A DNA stretch of 64,000 nucleotides. It comes from Pseudomonas marincola (GTDB lineage: Bacteria; Pseudomonadota; Gammaproteobacteria; Pseudomonadales; Pseudomonadaceae). A program made the position numbers and the translations under genes. Each line of letters opens with the position of its first letter. The stretch's first letter is position 1. Positions 20,010 to 29,994 of the stretch are shown here, in pieces. Below the pieces are notes generated by a model. That model saw only the letters and a list, made by a program, of their open reading frames with translations, was not told where the DNA came from and ran no database searches. The stretch spans positions 1 to 64,000 of the forward strand of contig NZ_FPBC01000013.1 of NCBI RefSeq assembly GCF_900116605.1, read 5' to 3'.

Positions 20010-20945
20010 TTACTCCTTGATACTTGCGTTCATGGGCATTTGCATGGGCTGCTTGCTGTTCATCCCGGCCTCAGCCTGATTGCCATCAAGCAACGTCGAG
20101 GGGCCGTGCATGTACTGCATGAGAATTGAGTGATAGAGCGTTGGGCTTACCGCCGCGAAGTACTGCACCGGCGCTTTTTCGCTGGGCTTTACCAACTGCG
20201 GATAATTGTTCTGATCCAGCTGGGTGGGGGCGGCTTTGACCTTGCTGACCCAGGCATCGAAGCCCTTCTGGGAGGTGGCTATGGCCTTGAACTTCATGTC
20301 GGAGAAGCCGTCACCACTGAAGTTGGCGGACAGGCCGTCGAAGCTACCTTCGTGGTTCGCGATCAGATGCAGCTTGGTCTGCATGCCAGCCATCGAGTAA
20401 ATCTGGCTTCCCAGTTGTGGGATGAAGAACGAGTTCATCGCATTCTGCGAGGTGATCTGAAAGCTCACCGGCGTGTCGGTCGGGAAGGCGATCTCGTTAA
20501 CCGTGGCAATGCCTTGTTCCGGATAAATAAACAGCCATTTCCAGTCCAGCGAAACCGCCTGAATTACGATTGGCTTAACGTCCGAGTCGAGCGGGCGGTA
20601 AGGGTCCAGTTCGTGAGTGGTGGTCCAGGTGATAGTGCCCAGCACTGCGACGATTGCGCAGGGCACCAACCAGACAACCAACTCGATTGGCGTGGAGTGA
20701 GCCCAGTTCGGCTTATAAGTGGCTTTGGTGTTGGACGCTCGGTATTTCCAGGCAAATGCCAGCGTCATCACGATTACCGGGATCACTACGATTAGCATCA
20801 GCAAAGTCGCGGTAATAATCAGTGACTTCTCATCGACGCCGACCTGACCCTTGGGGTCGAGCAAGGTCATTTTGCAACCACCCAGCATGAGCAAGGGCAG
20901 CCACGACAGTCGTTTCAGGTATCCAAGATACTGCTCAGTTTTCAT
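20010..20945 (-). CDS. cyoA: Cytochrome bo3 ubiquinol oxidase subunit II (lipoprotein)
   Basis: A 311-residue subunit II with a lipoprotein signal ending LLMLGGC. Two membrane helices and a cupredoxin-like periplasmic domain follow; the domain lacks the CuA cysteines, as expected for quinol oxidases. It is first in cyoABCDE. Its promoter should lie in the long gap to the right. Confidence 0.96.
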   Translation of the reverse strand: MKTEQYLGYLKRLSWLPLLMLGGCKMTLLDPKGQVGVDEKSLIITATLLMLIVVIPVIVMTLAFAWKYRASNTKATYKPNWAHSTPIELVVWLVPCAIVAVLGTITWTTTHELDPYRPLDSDVKPIVIQAVSLDWKWLFIYPEQGIATVNEIAFPTDTPVSFQITSQNAMNSFFIPQLGSQIYSMAGMQTKLHLIANHEGSFDGLSANFSGDGFSDMKFKAIATSQKGFDAWVSKVKAAPTQLDQNNYPQLVKPSEKAPVQYFAAVSPTLYHSILMQYMHGPSTLLDGNQAEAGMNSKQPMQMPMNASIKE

Positions 20946-21919
20946 CTTGCGGCCTTAATGGATGAATTGACCCCGGCGCCTGCCCTCTCTGTTCAGGGCG
21001 CCGATGCCGACACGGTCCTGACGGCGCTTGCTGTCGGACGTTTTTTTGCGCAAAACTCAGCTGCCGCAATAACGCCAGACGAAGTTGTCCCGTCCAGTTC
21101 TCGCGAGGCGAAACTGAGTTGTGCGCTGTTTGGAATATTGTTAGTCAGCGTATGCGTGACCCCGTGAGGGGTTTGCTGCGGACAATCCTTTGAGGTGAAT
21201 TCCACTGAACGGTGTGAACCGACGGGTTATTCAGCCACCACGAGCAATGCCTGCGCGCGGAGTTACCCTTCGCTGGATTGTGTGGAATTTCACAGATCCG
21301 TATGAAGGGTGGCGCAATTATTACAAGTTATTACGGTGGTAACTTCAAGTTACAAATAGCCAGCTGTGCCTCGATGCAGGCCCTGGGCACGGCTCTTTTT
21401 TGGCGATGGAAGTTTGTTAGGTCCCTATCAAATCTGGCCTGTAGCGACTTTTAAGCAGGCAAAATCGCGCGTCAGAGGTGCGACGCCAGGTCGCAGCTTT
21501 GCAGTTGAAAACTGCTGCCAAATTGATCTGTGTCCATAGTTTTGTACGGATTTTCTGCTAGCAAGTTCGCGTTGCGTTGTCCGTTCAATGCCACATCAAT
21601 GAGTTGTGGGTGACTTAATCGAGCTGTACAAACTGCCCGCGCATGGCTCATTCGCTCGCTCAAAATGCTGGCTCAAAGGCAATCTGTGCCTTGCAAAATT
21701 GTGCGCTTGGCGCTTCCGATTGGCATTTCGCGAACAGCAGTTAGCCACTCTTTTGCTCAATCTGAGTCTCAAGCTGCTGGAGGTCGCTCTCGGGGTTGCA
21801 CGCATAGCCTGTGAGAATCTATTACATAATTAATATGCATTTGATAAATGCCTGATGCCGGCTGATTCTTACTTGCTGTTCTCCACCCACGCCTTATTCA
21901 CCCAGACAAGTAAGTATTT
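20946..21919. other. Long intergenic region between cyoA and the PLP decarboxylase
   Basis: A 974-base divergent gap. It must hold the leftward cyo promoter and the rightward promoter of the next gene. I see AT-rich, promoter-like patches near 21310-21350 and 21820-21850. Short frames occur on both strands, but none has a convincing ribosome site or recognisable product. No IS or RNA gene is recognised. Confidence 0.5.
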
Positions 21920-23371
21920 ATGAGCCAAGTCGTTGCGTTACACCCATGGAAGAGAGCCGAGCACCTGACCAGTGAGAACAATAAATTACTGATTGACGGG
22001 GTTCAGGCTGAGTCGTTGATTGCTCAATACGGCTCGCCGCTTTATGTGTATTCGGAAACACGGTTGCGCGAAAACGCGCTGGATATCCTCAGCAATTTCC
22101 GCCGCGAGCACGCCAACACCCGTGTGTGTTTTGCCAGTAAGGCGTGCGCCAATCTGGCCGTGCTCAAAGTCTTCAAGGATTGCGGGTTGGCGGTCGAGGT
22201 CAACTCCGGCGGGGAGTTCTACAAAGCCTGCGTTGCCGGATACAAACCTGGCGACATGGTGTTCAACGGGGTGGCCAAGCAGCGTGGTGAACTACGCGAG
22301 GTGATCGCGGCCGGCATTGGCGCTATCAACGTCGACTCGCTGAGCGAGGTCCAACGCATTCTTGAGGTGGCCACCGAGTTGAAGCAGCAGGCTCGCCTGA
22401 CTTTGCGCATTATTCCCGAGATTCAGGGCGGCGCAGCAGCAGGTTGGCAAACCGGTACATCAAGCTCCAAGTTCGGCATGACCAGCCTTGAGCAAGCTGC
22501 CGCGATCGAGCTGATTGTGCAGCACCCGGATGCCTTGAAAATGGTCGGTGTACACGCGCACATTGGTACTCAGGTGAACGACATAGCGATTTACGAGGCT
22601 GAGGCACAGTTCTTAATCGACTACGTCCGCCACGTTTGCGAGATGCTGCCGTACCCGCTGGAGCATGTGAACCTCGGCGGTGGCTTTCCGAAAAACTACA
22701 GCAGTGCGCAAGAGAACTTTAGCCGGGTGGCCGCGCACTACGGCGAGAACTATCGCACCAGTATCGACTTCGCCCAACTCTCCAGGCATCTGATCAAACC
22801 GATTGCTGCAGCGCTGGGCGAGCAAATAGAAATCATCGTCGAGCCCGGGCGCAGCATGGTCAGCGATACGGCCATTTTGCTCAGTCGCATCGAAGCCAGA
22901 AAGCAACGCCAGAACAATCCGGTGTATTACCTCGATGCCGGTTACAGCGTGCTGTTCGATATCTATCACGGCTGGTATTTCCACATGGTCAACGCCTCGC
23001 GCGCGGACGATGTGCAAACCAAGAACTGCCGCATGGCCGGCCCGCTGTGTGACAGCAGTGACACTTACTACGACATCGAAGGCGAGGGCGCAGTCAGTTC
23101 CTTGCTGGCGGCTGAGCCTGCATTGAATGCGCATCGCAGCGTGCTGGAAAAGGTTCTGGTCAATCAGCCCAACTTGCGCGAGTTACCGGCAGATACCGGC
23201 ATGGGCGACATAATCGCCTTGCTGGATGTGGGCGCTTATGCGCTGGAAAACATGACCGAGTACTGTGGCCGCCAGGCTGCCGCAGCGGTGATGGTCGACT
23301 TGCAACAAGGCAGCCGGCTAATCCGCCGCCGTGCGCAATATGAAGACCTGCTCAACTACGACGTTGACTGA
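21920..23371 (+). CDS. Diaminopimelate-decarboxylase-like PLP enzyme (fold III)
   Basis: A 483-residue PLP-dependent amino-acid decarboxylase of the LysA/ornithine-decarboxylase fold. The PLP lysine is Lys74 in FASKACANLAVL. The phosphate-binding loop is NLGGGFP (251-257), EPGR lies at 308-311, and the active-site cysteine is Cys377 in GPLCDSSD. LysA proteins are about 415 residues, so this is longer and divergent. A lysine-biosynthetic LysA is probably elsewhere. Substrate specificity cannot be set. A LysR-type gene follows after a terminator and may be functionally linked. Confidence 0.78.
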   Translation: MSQVVALHPWKRAEHLTSENNKLLIDGVQAESLIAQYGSPLYVYSETRLRENALDILSNFRREHANTRVCFASKACANLAVLKVFKDCGLAVEVNSGGEFYKACVAGYKPGDMVFNGVAKQRGELREVIAAGIGAINVDSLSEVQRILEVATELKQQARLTLRIIPEIQGGAAAGWQTGTSSSKFGMTSLEQAAAIELIVQHPDALKMVGVHAHIGTQVNDIAIYEAEAQFLIDYVRHVCEMLPYPLEHVNLGGGFPKNYSSAQENFSRVAAHYGENYRTSIDFAQLSRHLIKPIAAALGEQIEIIVEPGRSMVSDTAILLSRIEARKQRQNNPVYYLDAGYSVLFDIYHGWYFHMVNASRADDVQTKNCRMAGPLCDSSDTYYDIEGEGAVSSLLAAEPALNAHRSVLEKVLVNQPNLRELPADTGMGDIIALLDVGAYALENMTEYCGRQAAAAVMVDLQQGSRLIRRRAQYEDLLNYDVD

Positions 23372-23399
23372 CCTGGCCACCTGCTGGTGCCATACCGAG

Positions 23400-23430
23400 A
23401 ACGCCCGGCTCGCAAGACTCGGGCGTTTTT
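23400..23430 (+). terminator. Rho-independent terminator after the PLP decarboxylase
   Basis: ACGCCCG pairs with CGGGCGT and is followed by five T residues, 30 bases after the stop codon. Confidence 0.8.
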
Positions 23431-23540
23431 GATTCACAGGGTAAGGATGATGCATGACGGTTAAAGCGCGTCGAGTTTCTGCCAGTACGCTGTTGCATGC
23501 GGTTTCGCCTACTATGACCGCTGGTTGGGTGGAGAATCGT

Positions 23541-24494
23541 ATGCTGTCGCCGCGTGAGCGCTTGTTGCGCAATTTGGACTGGAACCTGCTGTACACATTT
23601 CTGGTGATTGTCGAGGAAAGCAGCATCACCGGCGCTGCGCGTAAACTCGCCCTCAGCCAGCCCAGCGTGAGCAATGCGCTGAAGCGTTTGGAAGCGCATT
23701 TGGGCATGCGCCTGATCCACCGCAAAAAGGGCATGTTCTCGCTGACGGAGCAGGGCTTGCGGGTGTACGAGTATGTGTCTTCGGCCGGCAGTATCATCGA
23801 CTCGATGGCTGAGCAATTCGCTGGTGAAACCGATGCCGTACTCGGCGAGTTGCATATTCAGGTCGCCAGTCATGTCAGCTGCCAGTCTTTCGATGACACG
23901 CTGGTTAAGTTTCATCAGCGCTACCCCAAAGTGCTGCTCACGCTCAGCTCGCAACCGAGCGCCGATATCGTCAATGCTGTTGCGCATGGGCAGTTGCACA
24001 TCGGTATCAGCAACAAGAAAACCGCCCAGACCGGCCTGCATTTCGACCTGCTTGGTTACGAGCAGATGGCATTTTACTGCGGTGCTCGCCATCCGTTGTA
24101 CGGCAAACCGGATCTCACTGCAGCGGATATGCGCGGCCAGGCCTATGTCTCGTTCGAGAGTGATCAGCCAGGCGATGGCCTCAGTGCGGTTAGCGCAGTG
24201 CGCGCCGAGTTGCAGTTCTGGGGCAAGTTGGTTGCCGTATCGCCCAACGAGGAAGAAGTGCGCCGCCTGATCCTCGCCGGCCTTGGCTTCGGGGCATTGA
24301 CCGTCGAAGGCGCCAAGCCCTTCGTCGAACAGAAGATTCTTTTCCAGCTGCCACCCTACGACGACCTGCCGGTCAACGAGGTGTATCTGGTAACCCCGGA
24401 AAATCAGTTGTTAACTGACGTTGAGCAACTTTTTATCGCCATGCTCAGGGAGGCGTCAGTGGCGGCGGTGCGAGAGCGGTTTTTTAAATCTTAG
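23541..24494 (+). CDS. LysR-family transcriptional regulator
   Basis: A 317-residue LysR regulator. The N-terminal winged helix covers residues 10-70 (LDWNLLYTFLVIVEESSITGAARKLALSQ region). A two-lobed effector-binding domain runs from about 98 to 300. ATG 23541 is chosen because GGAG lies 6 bases upstream and the product then has the normal LysR length; an upstream start would add 29 unrelated residues. The target and effector are unknown. The upstream decarboxylase gene is one candidate target. Confidence 0.88.
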   Translation: MLSPRERLLRNLDWNLLYTFLVIVEESSITGAARKLALSQPSVSNALKRLEAHLGMRLIHRKKGMFSLTEQGLRVYEYVSSAGSIIDSMAEQFAGETDAVLGELHIQVASHVSCQSFDDTLVKFHQRYPKVLLTLSSQPSADIVNAVAHGQLHIGISNKKTAQTGLHFDLLGYEQMAFYCGARHPLYGKPDLTAADMRGQAYVSFESDQPGDGLSAVSAVRAELQFWGKLVAVSPNEEEVRRLILAGLGFGALTVEGAKPFVEQKILFQLPPYDDLPVNEVYLVTPENQLLTDVEQLFIAMLREASVAAVRERFFKS

Positions 24495-25105
24495 GCGGCG
24501 GGTTGCTGTAAGTGGTGAGTGCTGTTTAGTTCAGCGTGGCGATTTAATGCTGATAACAAACAGTACTTTTTGAAACGCAATGCTCATTACTGTTGCAGTT
24601 TGCTAATGCTGCATTTTAATTACAATCAGGCCGGATTTGCTTGGTCGTTTATATGTTTATCTCATTCTGAATATAGGCTTCAGCAGTTCTGCGTTTAATC
24701 ACTAGTTGCAGAGGAAAGTCACTGCGTGCCAGTTCATACGCCGCAATTTAATATGCCCGCGAGCTCCATGTAGCTGCGACTTTGGCAGGAAGTTGGCTGC
24801 GGACGGAACTAATGAATGTTGTCTACTTTGACAGGATTTGGCGGCTAATTTCTTCAAAAATGCAGTGATCTCAATAGGCCATATTGTTGCCAATGATGGC
24901 ACTTTCGAAACTGACGCCGATTCAATCCAAAAGGACTGGCCTGTTTCTGACTTAACTAAGACTGAGCGTTGCAAGCGTGTTTATACTTTGAATTCGACTT
25001 GTTCCATCAGTAACTATGTTCTGGTGTAACGCTGAGCTAACTCAGCTGTCGAGCGAAAAGCTATAAAAGTCTATGGTAATTATTTATCAATGGAAGGATC
25101 CAAAT
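24495..25105. other. Intergenic region upstream of the sulfatase
   Basis: A 611-base AT-rich stretch after the LysR gene. No gene, repeat or RNA is recognised; a 63-codon frame at 24838-25029 has no ribosome site and no known match to me. It should contain the sulfatase promoter. Confidence 0.5.
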
Positions 25106-26692
25106 ATGACTATGCAAGGGAAGTGGCTATCGGGGATCGCATTTGCTGTTGCAACCGCTATCGGTTCACCTACGGTGTTGGCGGCAGACAAGCCTAATAT
25201 ATTGGTTATCTTCGGTGATGATGTGGGTGTTACCAATATCAGCAGCTACGGTGAAGGGGTTGTGGGTTATGAAACGCCGAACATCGATAGCATCGCCAAG
25301 GAAGGTATGAAATTTACCGACTACTACGCGGAGAACAGCTGCACAGCAGGGCGTTCTACCTTTATCACCGGGCAAACCATTTTCCGAACAGGGCTGTCGA
25401 AAGTAGGCTTGCCGGGTGCCAAAGTCGGGCTTCAGGCGCGTGATGTCACTATTGCCCAGGCGCTCAAGTCGCACGGCTATGCGACAGGTCAATTTGGTAA
25501 GAATCACTTGGGTGACCGTGATGAGTATCTGCCCACCAATCATGGTTTTGATCAATTCTACGGCAACCTCTATCACCTCAATGCCGAAGAAGAACCTGAG
25601 CGCGCAATGTGGCCGAAGGATGATCAGGAGTTTATCAAGACAGCTTCCCCGCGCGGTGTAATCAAGTCTTCCGCTGACGGCAAAATCGAAGACACTGGTG
25701 CGCTGACCTCCAAGCGCATGGAAACCATTGACGACGATACAACCCAAGCCGCCATCAACTTCATGGAGAAACAGGTCAAGGCGGATAAACCTTTCTTCGT
25801 GTGGATGAACACCACCCGCATGCACATGTTTACCCATGTGCGTGATTCAATGAAAGGCCAGAGCGGCATGCCCGGCAATAAGTACGCCGACGGCATGATC
25901 GAGCACGACGGTGACGTGGGTAAGCTGCTCAAATCGCTGGATGATTTGAAAATCGCCGATGACACCATCGTGGTTTACACCACCGATAACGGCCCTAACC
26001 AGTTCTCCTGGCCAGATGCTGCCACCACGCCTTATCGCAACGAGAAAAACTCAAACTGGGAAGGGGCTTATCGCGTACCTGCGATGGTCCGCTGGCCCGG
26101 CCACATCAAGCCAGGAACTGTATCTCGCGAAATGTTCTCGGGTCTTGACTGGTTCCCAACCCTGTTGGCAGCCGCGGGCGATACAGACATCAAAGAACGC
26201 CTGCTTAAAGGGGCCGATCTTGATGGTAAGAACTTCAAGGTTCACCTTGATGGCTTTAACCAGCTTGATTACATCACCGGTAAAACCGACGAAGGTGCAC
26301 GCAAAGAGTTCTACTACTTCAACGATGATACCGAGCTGGTGGGTATGCGTTTTGGTAACTGGAAGGTTGTCTTCTGCGAGCAGCGCGCGCCCGGCGGCAT
26401 GAAGGTCTGGAGCGAACCTTTCGTTTGCCTCCGTCTGCCTAAGATCTTCAATCTGCGCATGGATCCGTATGAGCGTGCAGACGTTGTTTCTGACCAATAC
26501 TACGACTTCCTGACCAAAAACCTGTTCATCACTGAGCAAGCGACTCAACGTTCTGCGAAGTTCCTGCAGACATTTGTCGATTATCCGCCAAGCCAGCTTC
26601 CTGCCAGCTTCAGCATCGACGAGGTCCGTGCTCGTTTAGACCAAGAGATCAAAGTCAAAATGAAAGAGGCCAAAGAGTCCCAGACTAACTGA
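25106..26692 (+). CDS. Periplasmic arylsulfatase-type sulfatase
   Basis: A 528-residue sulfatase with a signal peptide cleaved after PTVLA (residue 26). Calcium ligands Asp38-Asp39 lie in FGDDVG. The formylglycine site is Cys79 in CTAGRSTFITG, a CxAxR form of the usual CxPxR. GKNHLG (131-136) and TDNG (293-296) are the other catalytic motifs. It cleaves sulfate esters or related bonds; the substrate is unknown. No formylglycine-generating enzyme or radical-SAM maturase is encoded nearby. GGAAGGA before ATG 25106 fixes the start. Confidence 0.9.
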   Translation: MTMQGKWLSGIAFAVATAIGSPTVLAADKPNILVIFGDDVGVTNISSYGEGVVGYETPNIDSIAKEGMKFTDYYAENSCTAGRSTFITGQTIFRTGLSKVGLPGAKVGLQARDVTIAQALKSHGYATGQFGKNHLGDRDEYLPTNHGFDQFYGNLYHLNAEEEPERAMWPKDDQEFIKTASPRGVIKSSADGKIEDTGALTSKRMETIDDDTTQAAINFMEKQVKADKPFFVWMNTTRMHMFTHVRDSMKGQSGMPGNKYADGMIEHDGDVGKLLKSLDDLKIADDTIVVYTTDNGPNQFSWPDAATTPYRNEKNSNWEGAYRVPAMVRWPGHIKPGTVSREMFSGLDWFPTLLAAAGDTDIKERLLKGADLDGKNFKVHLDGFNQLDYITGKTDEGARKEFYYFNDDTELVGMRFGNWKVVFCEQRAPGGMKVWSEPFVCLRLPKIFNLRMDPYERADVVSDQYYDFLTKNLFITEQATQRSAKFLQTFVDYPPSQLPASFSIDEVRARLDQEIKVKMKEAKESQTN

Positions 26693-26728
26693 TCTATGCC
26701 AATGCCCTGGATCTTTGGGCATCTTCAC

Positions 26729-26763
26729 AACCTGCAGCAGCTAACGCTGTTGCAGGTTTTTCT
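26729..26763 (+). terminator. Rho-independent terminator after the sulfatase gene
   Basis: AACCTGCA and TGCAGGTT arms with an inner CAGC/GCTG pair, followed by T residues. A smaller hairpin (ATGCCC/GGGCAT) precedes it. It partly separates the sulfatase from the next gene, 22 bases downstream. Confidence 0.8.
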
Positions 26764-26784
26764 CTGCCTGATAAGGCCATTCAG

Positions 26785-29310
26785 ATGTCGTCAGCCGCAC
26801 GTTCATCCCACGATTCCTCCGCCGGTTCCATCCGTAAGCCCAACCCTGTCTCGATGCCTCTTGCTGCTGCTCTGCTCTTTATTTCGGGCGCATCAGCGCT
26901 TGTCTATCAGGTGCTTTGGGTCAAACAGCTTTCATTGATCGTCGGTGTGGAGGTTTACGCCGTCACCACTGCAATCAGTGCGTTCTTTGCCGGGCTTGCA
27001 TTGGGCGGGCTGGTTTTCGGTCGTTTTGCGGATCGCCTGAAACGGCCATTAAAACTCTACGCGGCCCTTGAGTTGTCGGTAGCTGTGTTTGGCTTAGGTG
27101 CGACGATTTTATTGGCGCAATCGGCAGGGCTGTTTGCCCGCCTCGAAAGCAGCGTAGGGCTATTCGCCTGGCTGCTGCCATTTGCGCTGGTGGGGATCCC
27201 TGCGTTCTTGATGGGAGGAACCTTACCGGTATTGATGCGCGCCTTATCACCGCAAGATGGCCGATTTGGCGAGGCAGGCGGGCGGCTTTATGCGGCCAAT
27301 ACCGGCGGCGCCATCATCGGTACGTTGTTAGCTGCATTCGTGTTGATTGCGCAGTTTGGTGTGATTGGCAGCGCAGTCGCCGCCGCCATATTCAATGCGA
27401 TAGCGGGCATTGTGGCCATGCTGGTGAGTCAGGCCGACAAGTCTCTGCCAGAAGCGGGCGCTTTTAAGCGAATACCGGCCACTGCACAGGCACGCCTGGC
27501 AATTTGGCTCTATTGCATCGCAGGCGGTGTTGCGCTGGGTTATGAAATTGTCTGGACGCAATCGATAGTGCCATTCATGAGCACTCGTGCCTTTGCGTTC
27601 GCGATAGTGCTCGCCACATACTTATTAGGGTTGGCAATCGGCAGCGCAATCTATGCGCGCCGTGCGGACCGTATCCGTGACCCTTGGGGCTTGTTTGGCG
27701 TTTTGATTTCTTTGGCAGGGCTACTTGCCCTGCTGCAAATCGCAGGCCTCGGCCGCTGGCTGATATTCGCTCAAAGCCAGGTCGAATTCTATGTGCTGTA
27801 TCTAACCGGCAACGAACTCGCAGGCATGTGCGCACGCTTCGCCATGGCCGCTCTGTGCGTCGTATTTTTACCAACCACCATTCTGGGCGCAGCATTTCCG
27901 TTGGCGTTGCGTCTTTCTGTGAATAAGGCGCATGTGGGGCGTGATGTCGGCGCCGTGGTCGCGCTCAATACCTTGGGCGCAATATTCGGCGTGGGCTTGA
28001 CCGGGCTGGTGTTGATCCCCGCAATCGGGTTGGTGCACACACTCGGCGTGCTCGCGCTAACCGCCTGCGCCGTGGGTTGTATTGCCGCCTGGTTTGGCTC
28101 CGGTGTAAGCGTCGTCATGCGCCGCACAATCCAGTGCATTGGCTTGTTCACCGTTGTTTGCGCTGTTGTAACACCGCCGCAAAAGCTGGCCGAACTGCTG
28201 CCCGGTGCACGCAATGGCGAAATACTGTTTTATCAGGAAGGCCGCGGCAATACCGTGGCAGTAGTCAGCCAAGGGCGCGATGAGCGCAAATTCAATCGTC
28301 TGTATGTTCAAGGCGTATCGAACACTGGTGATGCAATGCCGTCGCTGCGTTACATGCGCATGCAAGCACTGCTGCCCTTACTGATTCACAACAAGCAACC
28401 CACTTCGGCGTTGGTCATTGGTTTCGGAACTGGTATCACTGCCGGGGCGATGCTGCGTTACGACGGGCTGACAAAACCGGTAGTGGCTGAGCTTTTACCT
28501 GGTGTGCTGGAAGCCGCGCCCTTGTTCAAAGGCAACTACGACGCTGCCCTCGGCACACGGCTCGATATTCGTCTTCGCGATGGTCGCCGCGAGTTACTCA
28601 GAAATACCGATCCATACGATCTGATCACCCTCGAGCCGCCACCCCCTTCTGCCGCGGGCGTGGTTAACTTATATTCTCGTGACTTCTATGAACTGGCTGC
28701 CAGCCGTCTGCAGCCGGGTGGCTTGGTCGCGCAGTGGTTGCCACTGCCAACCCAGAACAACGAAGACAGTCAGTCGCTGGTGCGCAGCTTCATCGACGTG
28801 TTCCCTCATGCGTCGCTGTGGACGACAGAGTTTCACGAGATGCTGATGATCGGCTCGCTCGACGAAATGCACCTCAATGTGCCGATGATTCAGCAGCGCT
28901 TCAAACAACCCAAGGTGATTAAGACATTGCGCGAAATCGGTATCGATTCCCCGGCAGCGCTGCTGGCGACGTGGGTAACCGATCGCGATGGCCTCGCACG
29001 CTACGCCGCTGATGCAAAACCGGTAACGGATAACCATCCGCGTATTGAATACACCGGCTGGGTGCGCCCCAAGGAAATCACCCGCGTGCTTCCGACCATA
29101 CTCGCGCTGCGCAGCCCGCCTCCGCTGGAGGGCAGTACAGCGGCCTACTCAGCTGAGGTCGATAACGAGTGGGAACGCTTGCAACTGTTCTACTCCGCCG
29201 GCCTTAAAGCCTATAACAACGATCGCCCCGGCTGGGCACGCGATGTAAAAGACCTCATTTACACCGATGGCGAAAATCCGTACTACCGCTGGTTTCTCGG
29301 ATTGCCCTAG
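26785..29310 (+). CDS. Fused MFS-like transporter and spermidine-synthase-like protein
   Basis: An 841-residue two-part protein. The N-terminal part (about residues 24-455) has around a dozen hydrophobic segments resembling an MFS carrier. The C-terminal part is a spermidine-synthase-like Rossmann domain with a SAM-type motif ALVIGFGTGITAGAML. The catalytic Asp segment of true SpeE (VDSTDP) is replaced by LEPPPPS, so classical aminopropyl transfer is doubtful. It is placed directly after the sulfatase. Function is unknown; the pairing suggests handling of a small amine or sulfated substrate, which is only inference. Confidence 0.82.
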   Translation: MSSAARSSHDSSAGSIRKPNPVSMPLAAALLFISGASALVYQVLWVKQLSLIVGVEVYAVTTAISAFFAGLALGGLVFGRFADRLKRPLKLYAALELSVAVFGLGATILLAQSAGLFARLESSVGLFAWLLPFALVGIPAFLMGGTLPVLMRALSPQDGRFGEAGGRLYAANTGGAIIGTLLAAFVLIAQFGVIGSAVAAAIFNAIAGIVAMLVSQADKSLPEAGAFKRIPATAQARLAIWLYCIAGGVALGYEIVWTQSIVPFMSTRAFAFAIVLATYLLGLAIGSAIYARRADRIRDPWGLFGVLISLAGLLALLQIAGLGRWLIFAQSQVEFYVLYLTGNELAGMCARFAMAALCVVFLPTTILGAAFPLALRLSVNKAHVGRDVGAVVALNTLGAIFGVGLTGLVLIPAIGLVHTLGVLALTACAVGCIAAWFGSGVSVVMRRTIQCIGLFTVVCAVVTPPQKLAELLPGARNGEILFYQEGRGNTVAVVSQGRDERKFNRLYVQGVSNTGDAMPSLRYMRMQALLPLLIHNKQPTSALVIGFGTGITAGAMLRYDGLTKPVVAELLPGVLEAAPLFKGNYDAALGTRLDIRLRDGRRELLRNTDPYDLITLEPPPPSAAGVVNLYSRDFYELAASRLQPGGLVAQWLPLPTQNNEDSQSLVRSFIDVFPHASLWTTEFHEMLMIGSLDEMHLNVPMIQQRFKQPKVIKTLREIGIDSPAALLATWVTDRDGLARYAADAKPVTDNHPRIEYTGWVRPKEITRVLPTILALRSPPPLEGSTAAYSAEVDNEWERLQLFYSAGLKAYNNDRPGWARDVKDLIYTDGENPYYRWFLGLP

Positions 29311-29721
29311 CGCCGGGTATCGGTATGCGCGAGTCACGTAGGTCACTAATGGTAAAGCATTGGTGATCTAGGTGATTTAGTTGTAACTATCCCGCGGCTA
29401 TGCCTCAGCAACCCAGGCCTTGGCGCGGGATTCTTGGTTTTTTTGTATGTGCTTGGGTAGAGTTCGAGGGTGTAGTTCCCACTCTCTCTGTGGTCTGCGG
29501 GCGCTTGGGTTTTCTGAAGTCATTAAGAAGCAGGCGTGATGACTGCGCTCAATGAATTCAAAGTTGTAGATTCATATGGGATATTTTTTCATATGTTTTT
29601 TGTTCCATCATCCGGCATCTATTCTGCGTGGCATCGGCTGTCTTCTGGACTCATGGACAGATGAGCAGGGTGACTGATATCTCATCAAGAGGTAACTCCG
29701 TTAGATAACGAGGATTCGGTT
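29311..29721. other. Intergenic region before the antitoxin gene
   Basis: A 411-base gap. It holds a weak inverted repeat (ATCCCGCG/CGCGGGAT, about 29388-29431), an AT-rich patch with CATATG boxes at 29575-29595, and a short palindrome CGTTA-GA-TAACG at 29699-29710. That palindrome sits just before the antitoxin ribosome site and could be its operator. No gene is recognised. Confidence 0.45.
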
Positions 29722-29994
29722 ATGGCAACTTTTATCAAAATTGATGACGAGCTGAAAAACCGCATTCAGCACTTGGCTGCTCTTCGTCAACGTTCATCCC
29801 ACTGGATTATGCGCGAAGCGAAAGCGCAGTATGTCGATCGGGAAGAAGCTCGCGAGGGCTTCAAGTGGGAAGCCTTGGCGTCGTGGGCAGCCTACCAGAA
29901 AACGGGACTTCATCTGACTGGCCAAGAGGCTCGGGCCTGGCTCAATACCTGGGGTACTGAGGCTGAGTCGGAGCTTCCTGAGTGCCACGATTGA
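29722..29994 (+). CDS. ParD/CopG-like ribbon-helix-helix antitoxin
   Basis: A 90-residue protein. It begins with a ribbon-helix-helix DNA-binding segment (ATFIKIDDELKNRIQHLAALRQRSSHWIMREA) and continues into a C-terminal toxin-binding region. Such proteins repress their own operon and neutralise a ParE or RelE toxin. The toxin frame overlaps its stop, in the usual antitoxin-toxin order, but is broken, so this is an orphan antitoxin. Confidence 0.82.
   Translation: MATFIKIDDELKNRIQHLAALRQRSSHWIMREAKAQYVDREEAREGFKWEALASWAAYQKTGLHLTGQEARAWLNTWGTEAESELPECHD

Noticed and set aside
21606-21833. 75-codon frame in the cyoA-decarboxylase gap
   Set aside because: No ribosome site or known domain; composition like intergenic DNA.
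24838-25029. 63-codon frame before the sulfatase
   Set aside because: No ribosome site, no recognisable product and AT-rich intergenic composition.
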